36,851 bases of DNA from Xanthobacteraceae bacterium (GCA_028282095.1 JANQIP010000267.1:1-36851), one strand, 5' to 3'. Positions 16,597-25,890 are shown, numbered from the stretch's first letter. Program-made: numbers and translations. Notes: generated from the sequence alone by a model not told the origin.

Positions 16597-18212
16597 TCGC
16601 GGCACGTATCGCCCAGCCGATCGTACTCGCCTGGGGATTGCGGCGCGCGTTGATCGCCTTTCTGGCCGGTGGCGCCTCGACACTCGCAATGCCGCCGCTC
16701 GACTTGTGGCCGGCCTTGTTCGTGACCTTCCCGGTGATGGTCTGGTTGATCGATGGCTCCGGCGTCGGCCGCTTCAATGGCGTTGCGGCCGCTGCCGGGG
16801 CCGGCTGGTGCTTCGGCTTCGGCTACTTCCTCTCCGGCCTCTACTGGATCGGAAATGCGTTCCTGGTCGATGCTCAGATCTTCGGCTGGCTGATGCCGTT
16901 CGCGGTGCTCGCGCTGCCGGCCGGACTCGCGCTGTTCACCGCCTTCGGGTTTGCGCTCGCCCGCCTCCTATGGACGGCGGGGCCGCCCCGCATTCTCACG
17001 CTCGCGGCTGCGCTGACCCTTGCCGAATGGCTGCGCGGGTCCATCCTCACGGGTTTCCCATGGAATGCCCTCGGCTACGCTCTGACCGGATCGCTGGCGC
17101 TTGCGCAGACGGCGGCTCTGGTCGGGCTGTGGGGCCTGACCTTCATCGCGGTCGCCGTGTTCGCAAGCCCTGCGGTGCTCGCCGATGATCGCGCGGATAC
17201 GCGCCGGCCTTGGCTGCCACCGGCAGTCGCGCTTGCCGGGCTCGCCTTGCTTGCGGTCTACGGATCGGTGCGCCTCGCAACGACGCCGACCGATTATGTC
17301 GAAGGCGTCAGGCTGCGCGTCATGCAGCCGAACATCCCACAGGATCAGCGGTTCAACTACCGGGCAAAGTCCGAGGTCATGCGCCGTTACCTTGCCCTGT
17401 CGCAGCGCGCCAACGGTTCCGAAGCACCCGGGCTTGCCGGTGTCACGCATCTGATCTGGCCGGAATCGGCCTTCCCGTTCTTTTTGACCCGCGAGCCGGA
17501 TGCGCTGGCCGCCATTGCCGGGCTGCTGTCGCCGGGCACGGTGCTGATCACCGGAGCCGCCCGTTACGCCGACGCCGCCTCCGGACCGGGCCGCATCCGC
17601 GCCTACAACTCGATCTATGTGATCGACCATGACGGGTCGATTCTCTCGGTCTACGACAAGGTCCGGCTGGTGCCTTTCGGCGAGTTCCTGCCGTTGCGCG
17701 GCGTTCTCGAACGGCTGGGGTTGCAACAGCTCGTGCGCGTGCCCGGCGGATTCTTGCCCGGGGAGCGCCGACGGCCGATCGAATCCCCGCGGGCTCCATC
17801 CTTCATCCCGCTGGTCTGCTATGAGGCGATCTTTCCGCACGCCGTTGCGCCGCAAGGCGACCGCGCGGGGTTCATCCTCAACGTGACCAATGATGGCTGG
17901 TTCGGGTCGAGTTCGGGGCCCTTCCAGCATCTGACGCAAGCCCGGCTGCGCGCGATCGAGCAGGGGTTGCCGCTGGTCCGCGCCGCCAATACCGGTATTT
18001 CTGCCGTGATCGATCCCCTCGGTCGCATCGTCAAGGCGTTGCCGCTCGGTCGCGAGGGCATACTCAACTCGAGATTGCCGAATCGTATTGCCGGTCCATT
18101 ATACTCGCGGACTGGCGATCGCACGGTTGCGGTACTGATCGGCTTGATCCTGATAGGAAGTGCCTTGCGCCGTCGACGTTATGGGGAAGATGAAGATACA
18201 CGCAATGGATAA
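16593..18212 (+). CDS. lnt: apolipoprotein N-acyltransferase
   Basis: This inner-membrane enzyme adds the third acyl chain to the N-terminal cysteine of lipoproteins. The protein is 539 aa, with several membrane helices in the first 210 residues and a C-terminal nitrilase-like domain. The catalytic residues are seen in context: Glu in IWPESAFPF, Lys in YDKVRLVPFGEFLPLR and Cys in PLVCYEAIFP. The start is a GTG overlapping the tlyC stop. A roughly 290-bp AT-richer gap follows before the praR-like gene, so the housekeeping transcript probably ends or is re-initiated there. Confidence 0.96.
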   Translation: MIAARIAQPIVLAWGLRRALIAFLAGGASTLAMPPLDLWPALFVTFPVMVWLIDGSGVGRFNGVAAAAGAGWCFGFGYFLSGLYWIGNAFLVDAQIFGWLMPFAVLALPAGLALFTAFGFALARLLWTAGPPRILTLAAALTLAEWLRGSILTGFPWNALGYALTGSLALAQTAALVGLWGLTFIAVAVFASPAVLADDRADTRRPWLPPAVALAGLALLAVYGSVRLATTPTDYVEGVRLRVMQPNIPQDQRFNYRAKSEVMRRYLALSQRANGSEAPGLAGVTHLIWPESAFPFFLTREPDALAAIAGLLSPGTVLITGAARYADAASGPGRIRAYNSIYVIDHDGSILSVYDKVRLVPFGEFLPLRGVLERLGLQQLVRVPGGFLPGERRRPIESPRAPSFIPLVCYEAIFPHAVAPQGDRAGFILNVTNDGWFGSSSGPFQHLTQARLRAIEQGLPLVRAANTGISAVIDPLGRIVKALPLGREGILNSRLPNRIAGPLYSRTGDRTVAVLIGLILIGSALRRRRYGEDEDTRNG

Positions 18213-18389
18213 AAAATGGCGCGATTTCTATAGTCTTTACCATCCGACAACACTTTTTCGTCGAAAATTATCAAGAAACGAAATCATATTAGAAGTGTTC
18301 TGCGCCTTTATGCTCATGAATTGTCGTGGCGTAATCCTTCAGAAAGCTGATCGACTCTAACGCTTATTTGGAGAGATTTTCGGTCGTTT

Positions 18390-18418
18390 TTGACTTTATC
18401 TTCGAATTGCCTCAAAAT
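18390..18418 (+). promoter_or_regulatory. candidate sigma-70-type promoter for the praR-like gene
   Basis: TTGACT (18390-18395), a 17-bp spacer and CAAAAT (18413-18418) lie in an AT-rich stretch about 90 bp before the regulator's ATG. The -35 box is good and the -10 box is moderate. No transcript evidence is available. Confidence 0.4.
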
Positions 18419-18506
18419 CCTGGTTGCACTGGAACGGCTTGGGGCCCTAAGAGGGAGCCGTAAGACATTCAGACAACCCACCGCGGTCGGCACGGGAGAA
18501 ACAAGC

Positions 18507-18941
18507 ATGACCAAGAAGGCTCCAAACCCCATCGACAAGCATGTGGGGAGCCGTGTTCGGATGCGACGCATGATGCTGGCGATGAGTCAGGAGAAGCTGG
18601 GAGACGCTCTCGGCCTCACCTTTCAACAAGTCCAGAAATATGAGAAGGGCACCAACCGGATCGGCGCCAGCCGGCTGCAGCAGATTGCTCACATCCTTCA
18701 GGTGCCGGTTTCCTTCTTTTTCGAGGGCGCGCCCGATATGGGGCTTCCCGAGACCGATATCGGTATGAGCGAGGCGCCGTCGCCGGCCTATGTCTCCGAT
18801 TTCCTTGCTACATCGGACGGGCTGGCGCTAACCAAAGCTTTCATGCGCATTCATGACGCCAAGCTGCGCCGCCGTATTGTCGATCTCGTCGAGCACATTG
18901 CCGGCAAATCGCCTGAACACGCGGACGATCCCGTCCTCTGA
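18507..18941 (+). CDS. praR: XRE-family transcriptional regulator, PraR/PhrR-like
   Basis: This 144-aa protein has an N-terminal helix-turn-helix (about 12-67): HVGSRVRMRRMMLAMSQEKL, then LTFQQVQKYEKGTNRIGAS, then LQVPVSFFFEGAP. The C-terminal part (SDFLATSDGLALTKAF.. RRRIVDLVEHIA) is typical of the rhizobial PraR/PhrR group, which controls biofilm, quorum-sensing or stress genes. The position between lnt and metK matches the location known for praR in Rhizobium. The ATG at 18507 is preceded by GGGAGAA. The family is certain; the specific orthology is inferred from sequence style and context. Confidence 0.82.
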   Translation: MTKKAPNPIDKHVGSRVRMRRMMLAMSQEKLGDALGLTFQQVQKYEKGTNRIGASRLQQIAHILQVPVSFFFEGAPDMGLPETDIGMSEAPSPAYVSDFLATSDGLALTKAFMRIHDAKLRRRIVDLVEHIAGKSPEHADDPVL

Positions 18942-19224
18942 TCCCGGGGCCGTCGGAGGTACCTGATCGCTCTGCTGTTGCGTTGCTTTTCTGTCACGCC
19001 AAAACACGCGTTGTCGGCCGGTTCCGATCGACCCCACATCCCTCCGCAATCCGCACCCTTGCTTCGATTCCATCATATCGAATGCCATGGCTTGCCGATT
19101 GCGCGTGCTGTCACCCTTGATCCTGCGGCGCTGTGCACTTGACCCGGCATGGCGACGCTGCGAGAAACACCGATCTCGAACAGACTTTGACGGACGCTCT
19201 GCGTCCCGTGGGGAGCATCATAAA

Positions 19225-20418
19225 GTGTCGCGCTCGTCTTTTCTCTTCACCAGTGAGTCGGTCTCCGAAGGCCATCCCGACAAGTTATGCGATCGCATCT
19301 CCGACGAAATCGTTGACGCCTATTTTGACCAGGCCCCCCGTTTCGGCTGGAATGCCAAGGACGTACGCGTCGCCTGCGAGACGCTGGCAACGACCAACCG
19401 CGTCGTCATTGCCGGGGAGACGCGCGGACCATCGGCGCTCACGCGCGATTACCTCGCGCATGTGGCCCGGCTCGCCATCAAGGATATCGGCTATGAGCAA
19501 AGCGGCTTCCATTGGGAGAAGGCGGACATAGACGTGCATGTTCATGCGCAATCGGCGGATATTGCGCAGGGCGTCGATGCGGCCGGAAACAAGGACGAGG
19601 GTGCCGGCGACCAGGGCATCATGTTCGGCTATGCCTGCAGCGAAACGCCCGAGCTGATGCCGGCGCCGATTTACTACGCCCATCGCATCCTCAAGCTGAT
19701 GGCGGACGCACGGCACTCGGGCAAGACCGAGGCGCTCGGGCCCGATTCCAAAAGCCAGGTGACGGTGCGTTACGAAGACGGCAAGCCGGTCGAGGTCACG
19801 GAGATCGTCATTTCCACTCAACATCTCGACGAGAACCTGTCCTCAAGCGACATCAAGTCGATCGTCGAGCCTTATGTGATGGAGGCCTTGCCCGCGGGGT
19901 GGATCACGCCGAACACCACATGGCACGTGAACCCGACCGGCAAATTCGTGACCGGCGGCCCGGACGGCGATTGCGGGCTCACCGGGCGCAAGATCATTGT
20001 CGACACTTATGGCGGCGCGGCGCCCCATGGGGGCGGTGCGTTTTCCGGCAAGGACCCGAGCAAGGTCGACCGCTCGGCCGCCTATGCCGCGCGCTATCTC
20101 GCCAAGAATGTGATTGCCGCCTCGCTCGCCGACCGCTGCACTATCCAGCTCGCCTATGCGATCGGCGTTTCACGCCCGCTTTCGCTTTACGTGGACATGC
20201 ACGGGACCGGCCGGGTGAACGAGGCGAAGATCGAGAAGGCGCTGGGCGAGGTGATGGATCTGTCCCCGCGCGGCATCCGCGAGCATCTGGGCCTTAGCCG
20301 GCCGATTTATGCACGCACCGCCGCCTATGGTCACTTCGGGCGGGCGCCTGAGCCAGATGGCGGGTTTTCATGGGAGCGAACGGACCTCGCGGACTCGATC
20401 CGATCGGCGGTGTCCTGA
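19225..20418 (+). CDS. metK: S-adenosylmethionine synthetase
   Basis: MetK makes SAM from methionine and ATP in the cytoplasm. The protein is 397 aa. Signatures are [13 protein letters not shown] near the start, [12 protein letters not shown], and [19 protein letters not shown]. The start is the GTG at 19225 with GGGGAG eight bases upstream; this gives [20 protein letters not shown], the expected N-terminus. A longer in-frame ATG start at 19087 would add unrelated residues. I looked for a SAM riboswitch in 18942-19224 and did not recognise one. A strong terminator follows the gene. Confidence 0.97.
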   Translation: MSRSSFLFTSESVSEGHPDKLCDRISDEIVDAYFDQAPRFGWNAKDVRVACETLATTNRVVIAGETRGPSALTRDYLAHVARLAIKDIGYEQSGFHWEKADIDVHVHAQSADIAQGVDAAGNKDEGAGDQGIMFGYACSETPELMPAPIYYAHRILKLMADARHSGKTEALGPDSKSQVTVRYEDGKPVEVTEIVISTQHLDENLSSSDIKSIVEPYVMEALPAGWITPNTTWHVNPTGKFVTGGPDGDCGLTGRKIIVDTYGGAAPHGGGAFSGKDPSKVDRSAAYAARYLAKNVIAASLADRCTIQLAYAIGVSRPLSLYVDMHGTGRVNEAKIEKALGEVMDLSPRGIREHLGLSRPIYARTAAYGHFGRAPEPDGGFSWERTDLADSIRSAVS

Positions 20419-20448
20419 CGCGCTTCGCGGCGTTTCAGCAAGAATCTT

Positions 20449-20497
20449 AGAGCGCGCGATCGCGTTGAATCGATCGCGCGCTCTTTTTGTTTGTTTC
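20449..20497 (+). terminator. rho-independent terminator after metK, within a dispersed repeat
   Basis: A long GC-rich stem (AGAGCGCGCGATCG pairing with CGATCGCGCGCTCT across an 8-base loop) is followed by TTTTTGTTTGTTT. It is also a member of the dispersed GAGCGCG..CGCGCTC repeat family: the bases after it (GCATGATCCCGAAATGCCTG) match the copies at 20.7, 33.9, 34.1 and 36.6 kb. A repeat thus serves as the gene's terminator. Confidence 0.8.
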
Positions 20498-20536
20498 GCA
20501 TGATCCCGAAATGCCTGCCAGCTTTTCGGGGGAGTC

Positions 20537-20633
20537 CGTAGGGTGGGCATGCGTAGCATGCCCACCGAATCCTATTCTCCCACCTGGATCGCGTGGGCAC
20601 GGCGCGCCGTGAGCGCGCCCTTGCCCACCCTAC
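20537..20633. repeat. MITE-like palindromic repeat, GTAGGGTGGGC family, copy 2
   Basis: It has the same ends (CGTAGGGTGGGC and GCCCACCCTAC) and the same internal order as the element at 36-130: a GGGCATGC palindrome, then GGATCGCGTGGGC, then GGCGCGCC-like sequence. It lies between two terminator-type repeats in the 332-bp metK-dctM gap, which holds no gene. Confidence 0.75.
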
Positions 20634-20655
20634 ATCTATCGTTTCCTGCCTTCAG

Positions 20656-20752
20656 AAGCGCGATCCATTCAGAGTGAATCGATCGCGCTCCCTTTCTCTC
20701 TGTTTTTTCGCATGATCCCGAAAAGCCTGCCGGATTCTCGGGATCACGCCCT
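20656..20752. repeat. terminator-like dispersed repeat at the dctM 3' end
   Basis: A hairpin (AGCGCGATCCATTC pairing imperfectly with GAATCGATCGCGCT) is followed by a T-rich tract, then by GCATGATCCCGAAAAGCC and a second hairpin ending GGGATCACGCCCTA. The last bases form the complement of the dctM stop codon (TAG at 20753-20751), so the element ends exactly at the coding end. Read from the dctM side, it may also end that transcript. Confidence 0.7.
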
Positions 20753-22124
20753 AATAGGTGATGATCTCGGGACCCATCAGCGCAATCGGCAGCGCCGTCG
20801 AGATCCAGGGCACATAGGTCACGATGATCAGGAAGGTGAACATGATGCCAAGCCAAGGCGCCGCCGCCTGCACCACCTCCATCACCGACATCTTGGCAAC
20901 GCCCGCGGTCACGAACAAATTCAGCCCCACCGGCGGCGTGATCATCCCGATCTCCATGTTCACGACCATGATGATGCCGAGGTGAATCGGGTCGATGCCA
21001 AGCTCGACCGCGATCGGGAACACCAGGGGCGCGACGATGACGAGCAGGCCGGACGGCTCCATGAACTGGCCGCCGATGAGCAGAATGATGTTGACGACGA
21101 CGAGGAACAGGACCGGCCCGAGACCCGCCGCCAGCATGGACTCGGTGATGAGTTGAGGGATGCGTTCTTCGGTGAGCACATGCTTGAGAATCAACGCATT
21201 GGCGATGATGAACATCAGCATGATGGTGAGCTTGCCCGCTTCGAACAGCGTCGCCTTGGTGTCCTTATGGAACCAGACCGTGAGCAGGCTCTGTGGCTTC
21301 TTCAGCAAAGAGATCGGTTTACCGTCCTCGCCGCGCAGCGGCCCCATGTCCCGATAGATGAAGTTGGCAATAAAGAAGGCGTAGATCGCGGCGACGGCCG
21401 CCGCCTCGGTCGGCGTGAAGATGCCGCCGTAAATGCCGCCGAGAATGATGACGATGAGCAGCAGCCCCCATACCGCGTCGCGCGCGGACTCGAACATCTC
21501 GCGCCAGCCGGCCCAGGGCTGGGCAGGCAGGTTCTTGATGCGCGCCGCCACATAGATGCCGATCATCAGCATCAGGCCGGCGAGCAGGCCCGGAATGACG
21601 CCGGCGAGGAACATGCGACCGACCGACACGTCGGTCGCTGCCGCGTACACGACCATGACGATCGATGGCGGAATCAGGATGCCGAGCGTGCCGGCATTGC
21701 AGATGACGCCGGCGGAGAACTCACGCGTATAGCCGACCTGGCGCATGCCGGCGATCACGATGGTGCCGATCGCAACCACGGTGGCGGGCGAGGAACCCGA
21801 CAGGGCCGCGAACATCATGCAGGCGAAAACTGACGCGATCGCAAGCCCGCCGCGGAAATGGCCGACGACGGCGATGGCGAAGCGAATGATGCGCCGGGCG
21901 ACGCCCCCGGTCGACATGAAGGTCGATGCCAGGATGAAAAACGGGATCGCCAGCAGCGTGTAGTGTCCTTCGAAGGCCGAGAACAGGGTTTGCGCGATCG
22001 AGGCCAGCGAGGCCTCGGAGTACATCAGCAGGATCACCATGCTGGAGAGGCCAAGCGCGATCGCAATGGGCACGCCGAAGAACAGCAGCCCGATCACCAT
22101 GGCGAAAAGGACGACGACCTCCAT
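20751..22124 (-). CDS. dctM: TRAP transporter large permease (DctM-like)
   Basis: This 457-aa integral membrane protein of a tripartite ATP-independent periplasmic transporter drives sodium-coupled uptake of an organic acid in this family. It has about 12 hydrophobic segments and the family motifs GVPIAIALGLSSM, AIPFFILAS, FAALSGSSPATVVAIG, GTLGILIPPSI, FTPTEAAAVAA and MITPPVGLNLFV. A charged loop near residues 265-295 is longer than in the shortest members. The ATG is three bases after the dctQ stop with GGAGGG upstream, so the two are coupled. Confidence 0.95.
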   Translation of the reverse strand: MEVVVLFAMVIGLLFFGVPIAIALGLSSMVILLMYSEASLASIAQTLFSAFEGHYTLLAIPFFILASTFMSTGGVARRIIRFAIAVVGHFRGGLAIASVFACMMFAALSGSSPATVVAIGTIVIAGMRQVGYTREFSAGVICNAGTLGILIPPSIVMVVYAAATDVSVGRMFLAGVIPGLLAGLMLMIGIYVAARIKNLPAQPWAGWREMFESARDAVWGLLLIVIILGGIYGGIFTPTEAAAVAAIYAFFIANFIYRDMGPLRGEDGKPISLLKKPQSLLTVWFHKDTKATLFEAGKLTIMLMFIIANALILKHVLTEERIPQLITESMLAAGLGPVLFLVVVNIILLIGGQFMEPSGLLVIVAPLVFPIAVELGIDPIHLGIIMVVNMEIGMITPPVGLNLFVTAGVAKMSVMEVVQAAAPWLGIMFTFLIIVTYVPWISTALPIALMGPEIITY

Positions 22125-22127
22125 GGC

Positions 22128-22772
22128 TCAGCCCTCCCTGGTGGTCGTTTCGTCACGGTCAAGCGCGACGTGCTCGGACTCGGCCTCCGCCTCCGCCTCG
22201 TGGGTGGCGATGATCATGTCGGTGTCGCCCTTGACGACCTGCCAAGCCACTTGCAGGTAGCGGTAGGTCAACAGCGCCATGCTGAGCGGCAAGACGAAGT
22301 AAGGAATGAACCGCGGCAGCTTCTCGTAGCGTTCCCCTTCATTCATCCGGTCCGCAAGAAACTGGAGGAACTCCGGCATGGGAACGTCGTCGGTTTCCAG
22401 AAAAGCGCGTTTCGTGGCGAACGGATACCAGTAGTCCCAGCCGCCTTTGAGCAGTAGGAGCCCATAGGCCAAGCAGCAGGTCACGGCGACGAAGGCGAAG
22501 ACCCTGCGCGCAACCGGCGGCAGCGCCGAGACGAGAACGTCGACGCCGAGATGAACCGATTTCTTGACGCAATAGGAGGCACCGAGAAGAACCAGCCAGG
22601 CGAAGATGAAGACGGTGACTTCGAGGCCCCAGAGAATGTTGGTGTTCAAAACGTAGCGCGCAACGACATTGGCGAAAGTGAGAATGGTCATCAGGCCGAG
22701 TAGAACGGCGATCAGCGTCTCCTCGATTTGGTCAGTGGCACGGCCGAACTTGGTGCGCGCTACGCCCGCCAT
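22128..22772 (-). CDS. dctQ: TRAP transporter small permease (DctQ-like)
   Basis: This 214-aa protein has four hydrophobic segments. The DctQ signature is seen in LEVTVFIFAWLVLLGASY followed by KKSVHLGVDVLV. A soluble loop between helices 3 and 4 (about residues 115-150, with TDDVPMPEFLQFLADRMNEG) is longer than usual, and the C-terminal tail is acidic (EAEAEAESEHV). The ATG at 22772 with GGGGG about ten bases upstream is preferred; an in-frame ATG at 22814 would add 14 residues. It is separated from dctP by a gap holding the composite palindromic element. Confidence 0.9.
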   Translation of the reverse strand: MAGVARTKFGRATDQIEETLIAVLLGLMTILTFANVVARYVLNTNILWGLEVTVFIFAWLVLLGASYCVKKSVHLGVDVLVSALPPVARRVFAFVAVTCCLAYGLLLLKGGWDYWYPFATKRAFLETDDVPMPEFLQFLADRMNEGERYEKLPRFIPYFVLPLSMALLTYRYLQVAWQVVKGDTDMIIATHEAEAEAESEHVALDRDETTTREG

Positions 22773-22874
22773 GGTCGCATGTCCCCCAATTCGCGTGTGA
22801 TTACAACAATGCACGGCCGAGATCGACGGCCGTGCATCACTTTTTGAGACTATTGTGTCGCGAACGACCGGCTC

Positions 22875-22995
22875 GTGTTCTCACTCTGACCGTCCGGTCC
22901 CGGACCGTTAGCCCGAAACACTGGCTGATCCGATGGTTTGTGATGCGGCACCAACACGATGAGACGTGGGCTCATACGTTGGTGCCGTATCACTA
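22875..22995. repeat. composite double-inverted-repeat element, copy A (between dctP and dctQ)
   Basis: IR1 (22875-22921) reads GTGTTC..CCGTCCGG..CCGGACCG..AACAC. IR2 (22940-22993) has arms GTGATGCGGCACCAAC and GTTGGTGCCGTATCAC. The linker CTGGCTGATCCGATGGTTT matches the other copies. The terminal CTAG supplies the dctP stop codon (TAG, 22995-22993). The copy lies in the transcript between the binding-protein gene and the permease genes, where a stable hairpin could protect the dctP message or limit read-through. Confidence 0.8.
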
Positions 22996-23997
22996 GCTGC
23001 CCGTGTTTGCGGATTGCGCCGCGGAAATCAGGTCGGCGCCGATGTCCTTCTCGAACTTCTTCCACACCGGCCTCAATGCCTCGACCCAGGCCTGGCGTTG
23101 CTCAGGCGTGAGCGTGCGGACCTTTCCGCCGGACTCGAGAATCTTCTGCTTGTTTGCTTCGTTGACGGCCACCGATTCCCGGTTGCGGGTCTCGCTGACT
23201 TCCTTGATGATCTTGGCAAGCTTGTCCCGTACCTCGGGCTTCAAGCCGTTCCACCAATCCACGGAGGTGACGACCAGATAGTCGATGATGCCGTGATTGG
23301 TCTCGGTGATGCCGTCCTGCACCTCGAAGAACTTCTTGCCGTAGATGTTGGACCAAGTGTTCTCCTGACCGTCGATGACCTTGGTCTGCAGCCCGCCATA
23401 GACTTCCTTGAAGGACATTTTCTGTGGGTTGGCGCCGAGCTGGTTGAACTGCGCGACCAGCACGTCGGAGGCTTGAACGCGGAACTTCAGGCCTTTGGCA
23501 TCTTCCGGCTTGATCAGCGGCCGGTTGGCCGACATGTGCTTCATGCCATTGTGCCAGAAGGCGAGCCCCTTGAGGCCCTTGCGATTCATCGAGTTCATCA
23601 GCTTCTGGCCGGCCTCGGAGTTCTGGAACCGGTCGACGGCGTTGATGTCCTCGAACATGAAGGGCAGATCGAAGATTCGGAACTTCTTCGTGAATTTCTC
23701 GAACTTCGACAGCGACGGGGCGGCCAGTTGAACGTCGCCCTGCAAAAGCGCCTCCAACACCTTCTTATCGTCATAGAGGCTGGAGTTAGGGAACACCTGC
23801 ATGCAGGCCATGCCGTTCATCTCCTCGTTCACGCGTTTCTCGAGAAGCGAGGCGGCGATGCCTTTAGGATGCTTGTCGGAGTTGGTCACATGGCTGAATT
23901 TGACGACCACTTCCCCCGGATCGCACTTTGCGAAGGCCGGAGCCCCCGAGACCAAGAGGGCCGTACCCGCAGCGACGGCGACAAGTGATTTTCGCAT
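22993..23997 (-). CDS. dctP: TRAP transporter solute-binding protein (DctP-like)
   Basis: This periplasmic receptor for an organic acid is 334 aa from the ATG at 23997. It has a signal peptide (MRKSLVAVAAGTALLVSGAPAFA) and a mature start KCDPGEVVVKFSHVTNSDKHPKG. The family core follows: KKVLEALLQGDVQLAAPS, then GLKFRVQASDVLVAQFNQLG and VIDGQENTWSNIYGKKFFEVQ. The start was chosen because GGAGG lies nine bases before it; two other in-frame starts lie close upstream. The ligand cannot be assigned; mono- or dicarboxylates are usual. The stop codon comes from the repeat element (22875-22995). Confidence 0.95.
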   Translation of the reverse strand: MRKSLVAVAAGTALLVSGAPAFAKCDPGEVVVKFSHVTNSDKHPKGIAASLLEKRVNEEMNGMACMQVFPNSSLYDDKKVLEALLQGDVQLAAPSLSKFEKFTKKFRIFDLPFMFEDINAVDRFQNSEAGQKLMNSMNRKGLKGLAFWHNGMKHMSANRPLIKPEDAKGLKFRVQASDVLVAQFNQLGANPQKMSFKEVYGGLQTKVIDGQENTWSNIYGKKFFEVQDGITETNHGIIDYLVVTSVDWWNGLKPEVRDKLAKIIKEVSETRNRESVAVNEANKQKILESGGKVRTLTPEQRQAWVEALRPVWKKFEKDIGADLISAAQSANTGS

Positions 23998-24527
23998 TAG
24001 CATTAACCTCCCTGGTTGCCACTCACTCAAATCGGATTGGACCGATCGTGAGGGTTAACAATAGGTTACCCGGGCGCATTGGTGCCAGATTGGGTTGATG
24101 GAGCTATCGGTTGATCGGCCGTCCGGCAGATGGCCTGGGCCACGGAAGCTTGTGCATCATAAATGGCGGCAATACGGAGGCAAACAAATTAAATGGACTC
24201 TAAGGTTGTCGCCGCCGTTCTTGCCCCTGAGACGTTGCTTGGGGACGGCGCCGGTAGGTGGCGTTGCCGGCGCGTCTTAGCGTCGACTCGCCTTTCGGTT
24301 TCTCGCCTGGCCGCGGTTGCTGTTGCGCAAGCCAAAGAGCGGACGAGTTCTCGCCCGGCGCGAAGCGTCATACTGCCGCGGCTGTCGGGCATCGGGCCGG
24401 CCGCCCATTCGTTGCACCGCCCAAAGGTTGCGGCCACGCGTTCGATGGTGAGCAGAGTTTTCGGCAGGGCGCCTTGTCTTGCATAATAGAGCGGTCTGCG
24501 CCGAATGCGCGGCCGCTCCAGTCTCCA
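23998..24527. other. intergenic region upstream of dctP
   Basis: There is no supported gene. Short open frames on both strands (for example 24193-24486) have no recognisable domain and low-complexity Arg/Ala composition. The dctP promoter should lie near 24040-24110, where the sequence is AT-richer (GGTTAACAATAGGTTACC), but no clear -35/-10 pair was found. Confidence 0.4.
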
Positions 24528-24646
24528 GTGTTTCCTTACCTGACGGTCCGGCCCCGGACCGTCGGGTAAGAAACACTAGCTAATCCGATGCTTTGTGATG
24601 CGGCACCAACACAATGAGATGGGCTCAAGCGTTGGTGCCGCACCAC
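24528..24646. repeat. composite double-inverted-repeat element, copy B
   Basis: IR1 is at 24528-24576 (GTGTTTCCTTACCTGACGG .. GGACCGTCGGGTAAGAAACAC). The linker is TAGCTAATCCGATGCTTT. IR2 is at 24595-24646 with arms GTGATGCGGCACCAAC and GTTGGTGCCGCACCAC around ACAATGAGATGGGCTCAAGC. It is followed after about 75 bp by a family member of another repeat (24721-24823). Confidence 0.85.
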
Positions 24647-24720
24647 TATAACCACGGGATTTTCGTCCAATCCCGCGGCCTTCCATCAAGATCGACTTCA
24701 CACGTCCCGTGAAAATCTCT

Positions 24721-24823
24721 AGAGCATCTTGCGGCGAAGCGGGGACCGCTTCGCCGCAGAAAACGCAAGCAACAAGAGACAAACGGCGCGAATTTCATTT
24801 TTCACCGAAACGCAATCCGCTCT
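24721..24823. repeat. dispersed repeat with GGCGAAGC..GCTTCGCC hairpin, copy 1
   Basis: The element starts AGAGCATCTTGCGGCGAAGC and has a hairpin GCGGCGAAGC/GCTTCGCCGC. It then continues AACAAGAGACAAACGGCGCG and ends near CGAAACGCAATCCGCTCT. The same arrangement occurs at 32744-32839. It lies before the quinone oxidoreductase gene and falls in an upstream in-frame extension of it, so it is not part of that gene. Confidence 0.65.
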
Positions 24824-24896
24824 TTTCGGTCGCCTATTGGTTGGCGTGCTCGGGGTTCCCGCGACAAGAGCGCGGCAAGAAGAAGTGACGGCTAAG

Positions 24897-25886
24897 ATGA
24901 CAGCGACGACGATGCGTGCCTGGCGCTCGAACACGAAGGGGCTCGCCGGCCTCGAACGCGCCGAGGCGCCGCTGCCCGAGCCCAAGCCCGGCGAATTGCT
25001 GGTCAGGGTCGAGGCGGCGGCATTGAACTATGCCGACTTGCTGATGCTCGACGACCGCTATCAGGTGAAGCCCGAGCGGCCCTTCGTTGCCGGCCAGGAA
25101 CTCGCCGGCACCGTGGTCGCGGCCGGGCCGGGCACCGCATTTGCCAGCGGCGAGCGGGTCGCGAGCAAAGTCATCTATGGCGGTTTTGCCGAGTATGCGA
25201 TCGTGCAAAACGACCACGCCATGCGCGTTCCGCCCGGCTTTTCGATGGAAGCGGCGGCTGCGCTTCCGATCGCCTATACGACCGCTTTGGTCGCGCTCGC
25301 CGAAAGCACGACGGTCGGGGCCGGCGATACCGTGCTGGTGCTCGCGGCCGCCGGCGGTACCGGCCTTGCGATGATCGAAATCGCAAAGCACTTCGGCGCC
25401 TTCGTCATCGCGGCCGCGGGCGGGACCGACAAATGCGCGCTCGCGCAGGACCATGGCGCCGACCTGGCGGTCGATTACCGGCGCGGAAGCCTGCTTGATC
25501 AGGTGCGGGCGCTCACGATCGGCCGCGGCGTCAATGTCGTGGTGGATTCGGTCGGCGGCGAATCCACGATGGACGCGCTACGTCTGCTCGCCTGGGGCGG
25601 CCGGCTGCTGGTCGTCGGCTTCAGCTCCGGCCAGATCCCGCAGATCCCGGCGAACCGTCTGATGTTACGGCGGCTTTCGGCGATCGGCGTGTATTGGGAC
25701 ACGATACATGACAGCGAGATGCTGGCCCGCACGACCGAGCGGCTCAGCGAGCTTGTGGCGAGTGGGGCGATCAAGCCGCATGTCGGCGCGATCTTCCCGT
25801 TCGACGAACTGCCGCAGGCACTTGAGGCGCTCGGTGATCGCGGCACGACCGGCAAGGTGATCGTCAAGGCGGCATCCGAGGGCTAG
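24897..25886 (+). CDS. NADPH:quinone oxidoreductase-like, zinc-independent MDR protein
   Basis: This medium-chain dehydrogenase/reductase is 329 aa. It has an N-terminal GroES-like domain (LNYADLLMLDDRYQVKPERPF; PFVAGQELAGTVVAAG) and a Rossmann domain with VLAAAGGTGLAMIEIAKHFG, a variant of the AAxGGxG motif. The later part carries VDSVGGESTMDALRLLAWGG and GIGVYWD-like sequence, then FPFDELPQALEALGDRGTTGKVI. There are no catalytic zinc ligands, so it is in the quinone oxidoreductase/acryloyl-CoA reductase branch, and the substrate is open. The ATG at 24897 is preferred; ATG 24912 is possible. The upstream in-frame extension is repeat DNA. The gene is flanked by repeats on both sides and stands alone. 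Confidence 0.88.
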   Translation: MTATTMRAWRSNTKGLAGLERAEAPLPEPKPGELLVRVEAAALNYADLLMLDDRYQVKPERPFVAGQELAGTVVAAGPGTAFASGERVASKVIYGGFAEYAIVQNDHAMRVPPGFSMEAAAALPIAYTTALVALAESTTVGAGDTVLVLAAAGGTGLAMIEIAKHFGAFVIAAAGGTDKCALAQDHGADLAVDYRRGSLLDQVRALTIGRGVNVVVDSVGGESTMDALRLLAWGGRLLVVGFSSGQIPQIPANRLMLRRLSAIGVYWDTIHDSEMLARTTERLSELVASGAIKPHVGAIFPFDELPQALEALGDRGTTGKVIVKAASEG

Positions 25887-25890
25887 ACTA

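Noticed and set aside
18942..19224. possible SAM riboswitch before metK
   Set aside because: No recognisable SAM-II, SAM/SAH or other SAM-binding core could be picked out by eye. A covariance-model search would be needed to exclude it.
24040..24110. sigma-54 promoter before dctP
   Set aside because: TGGCAC occurs on the minus strand but the TTGC half is not at the required spacing.
24193..24486. 97-codon open frame upstream of the quinone oxidoreductase
   Set aside because: It has low-complexity Arg/Ala/Ser composition, no ribosome-binding site, no domain, and open frames on the opposite strand too.
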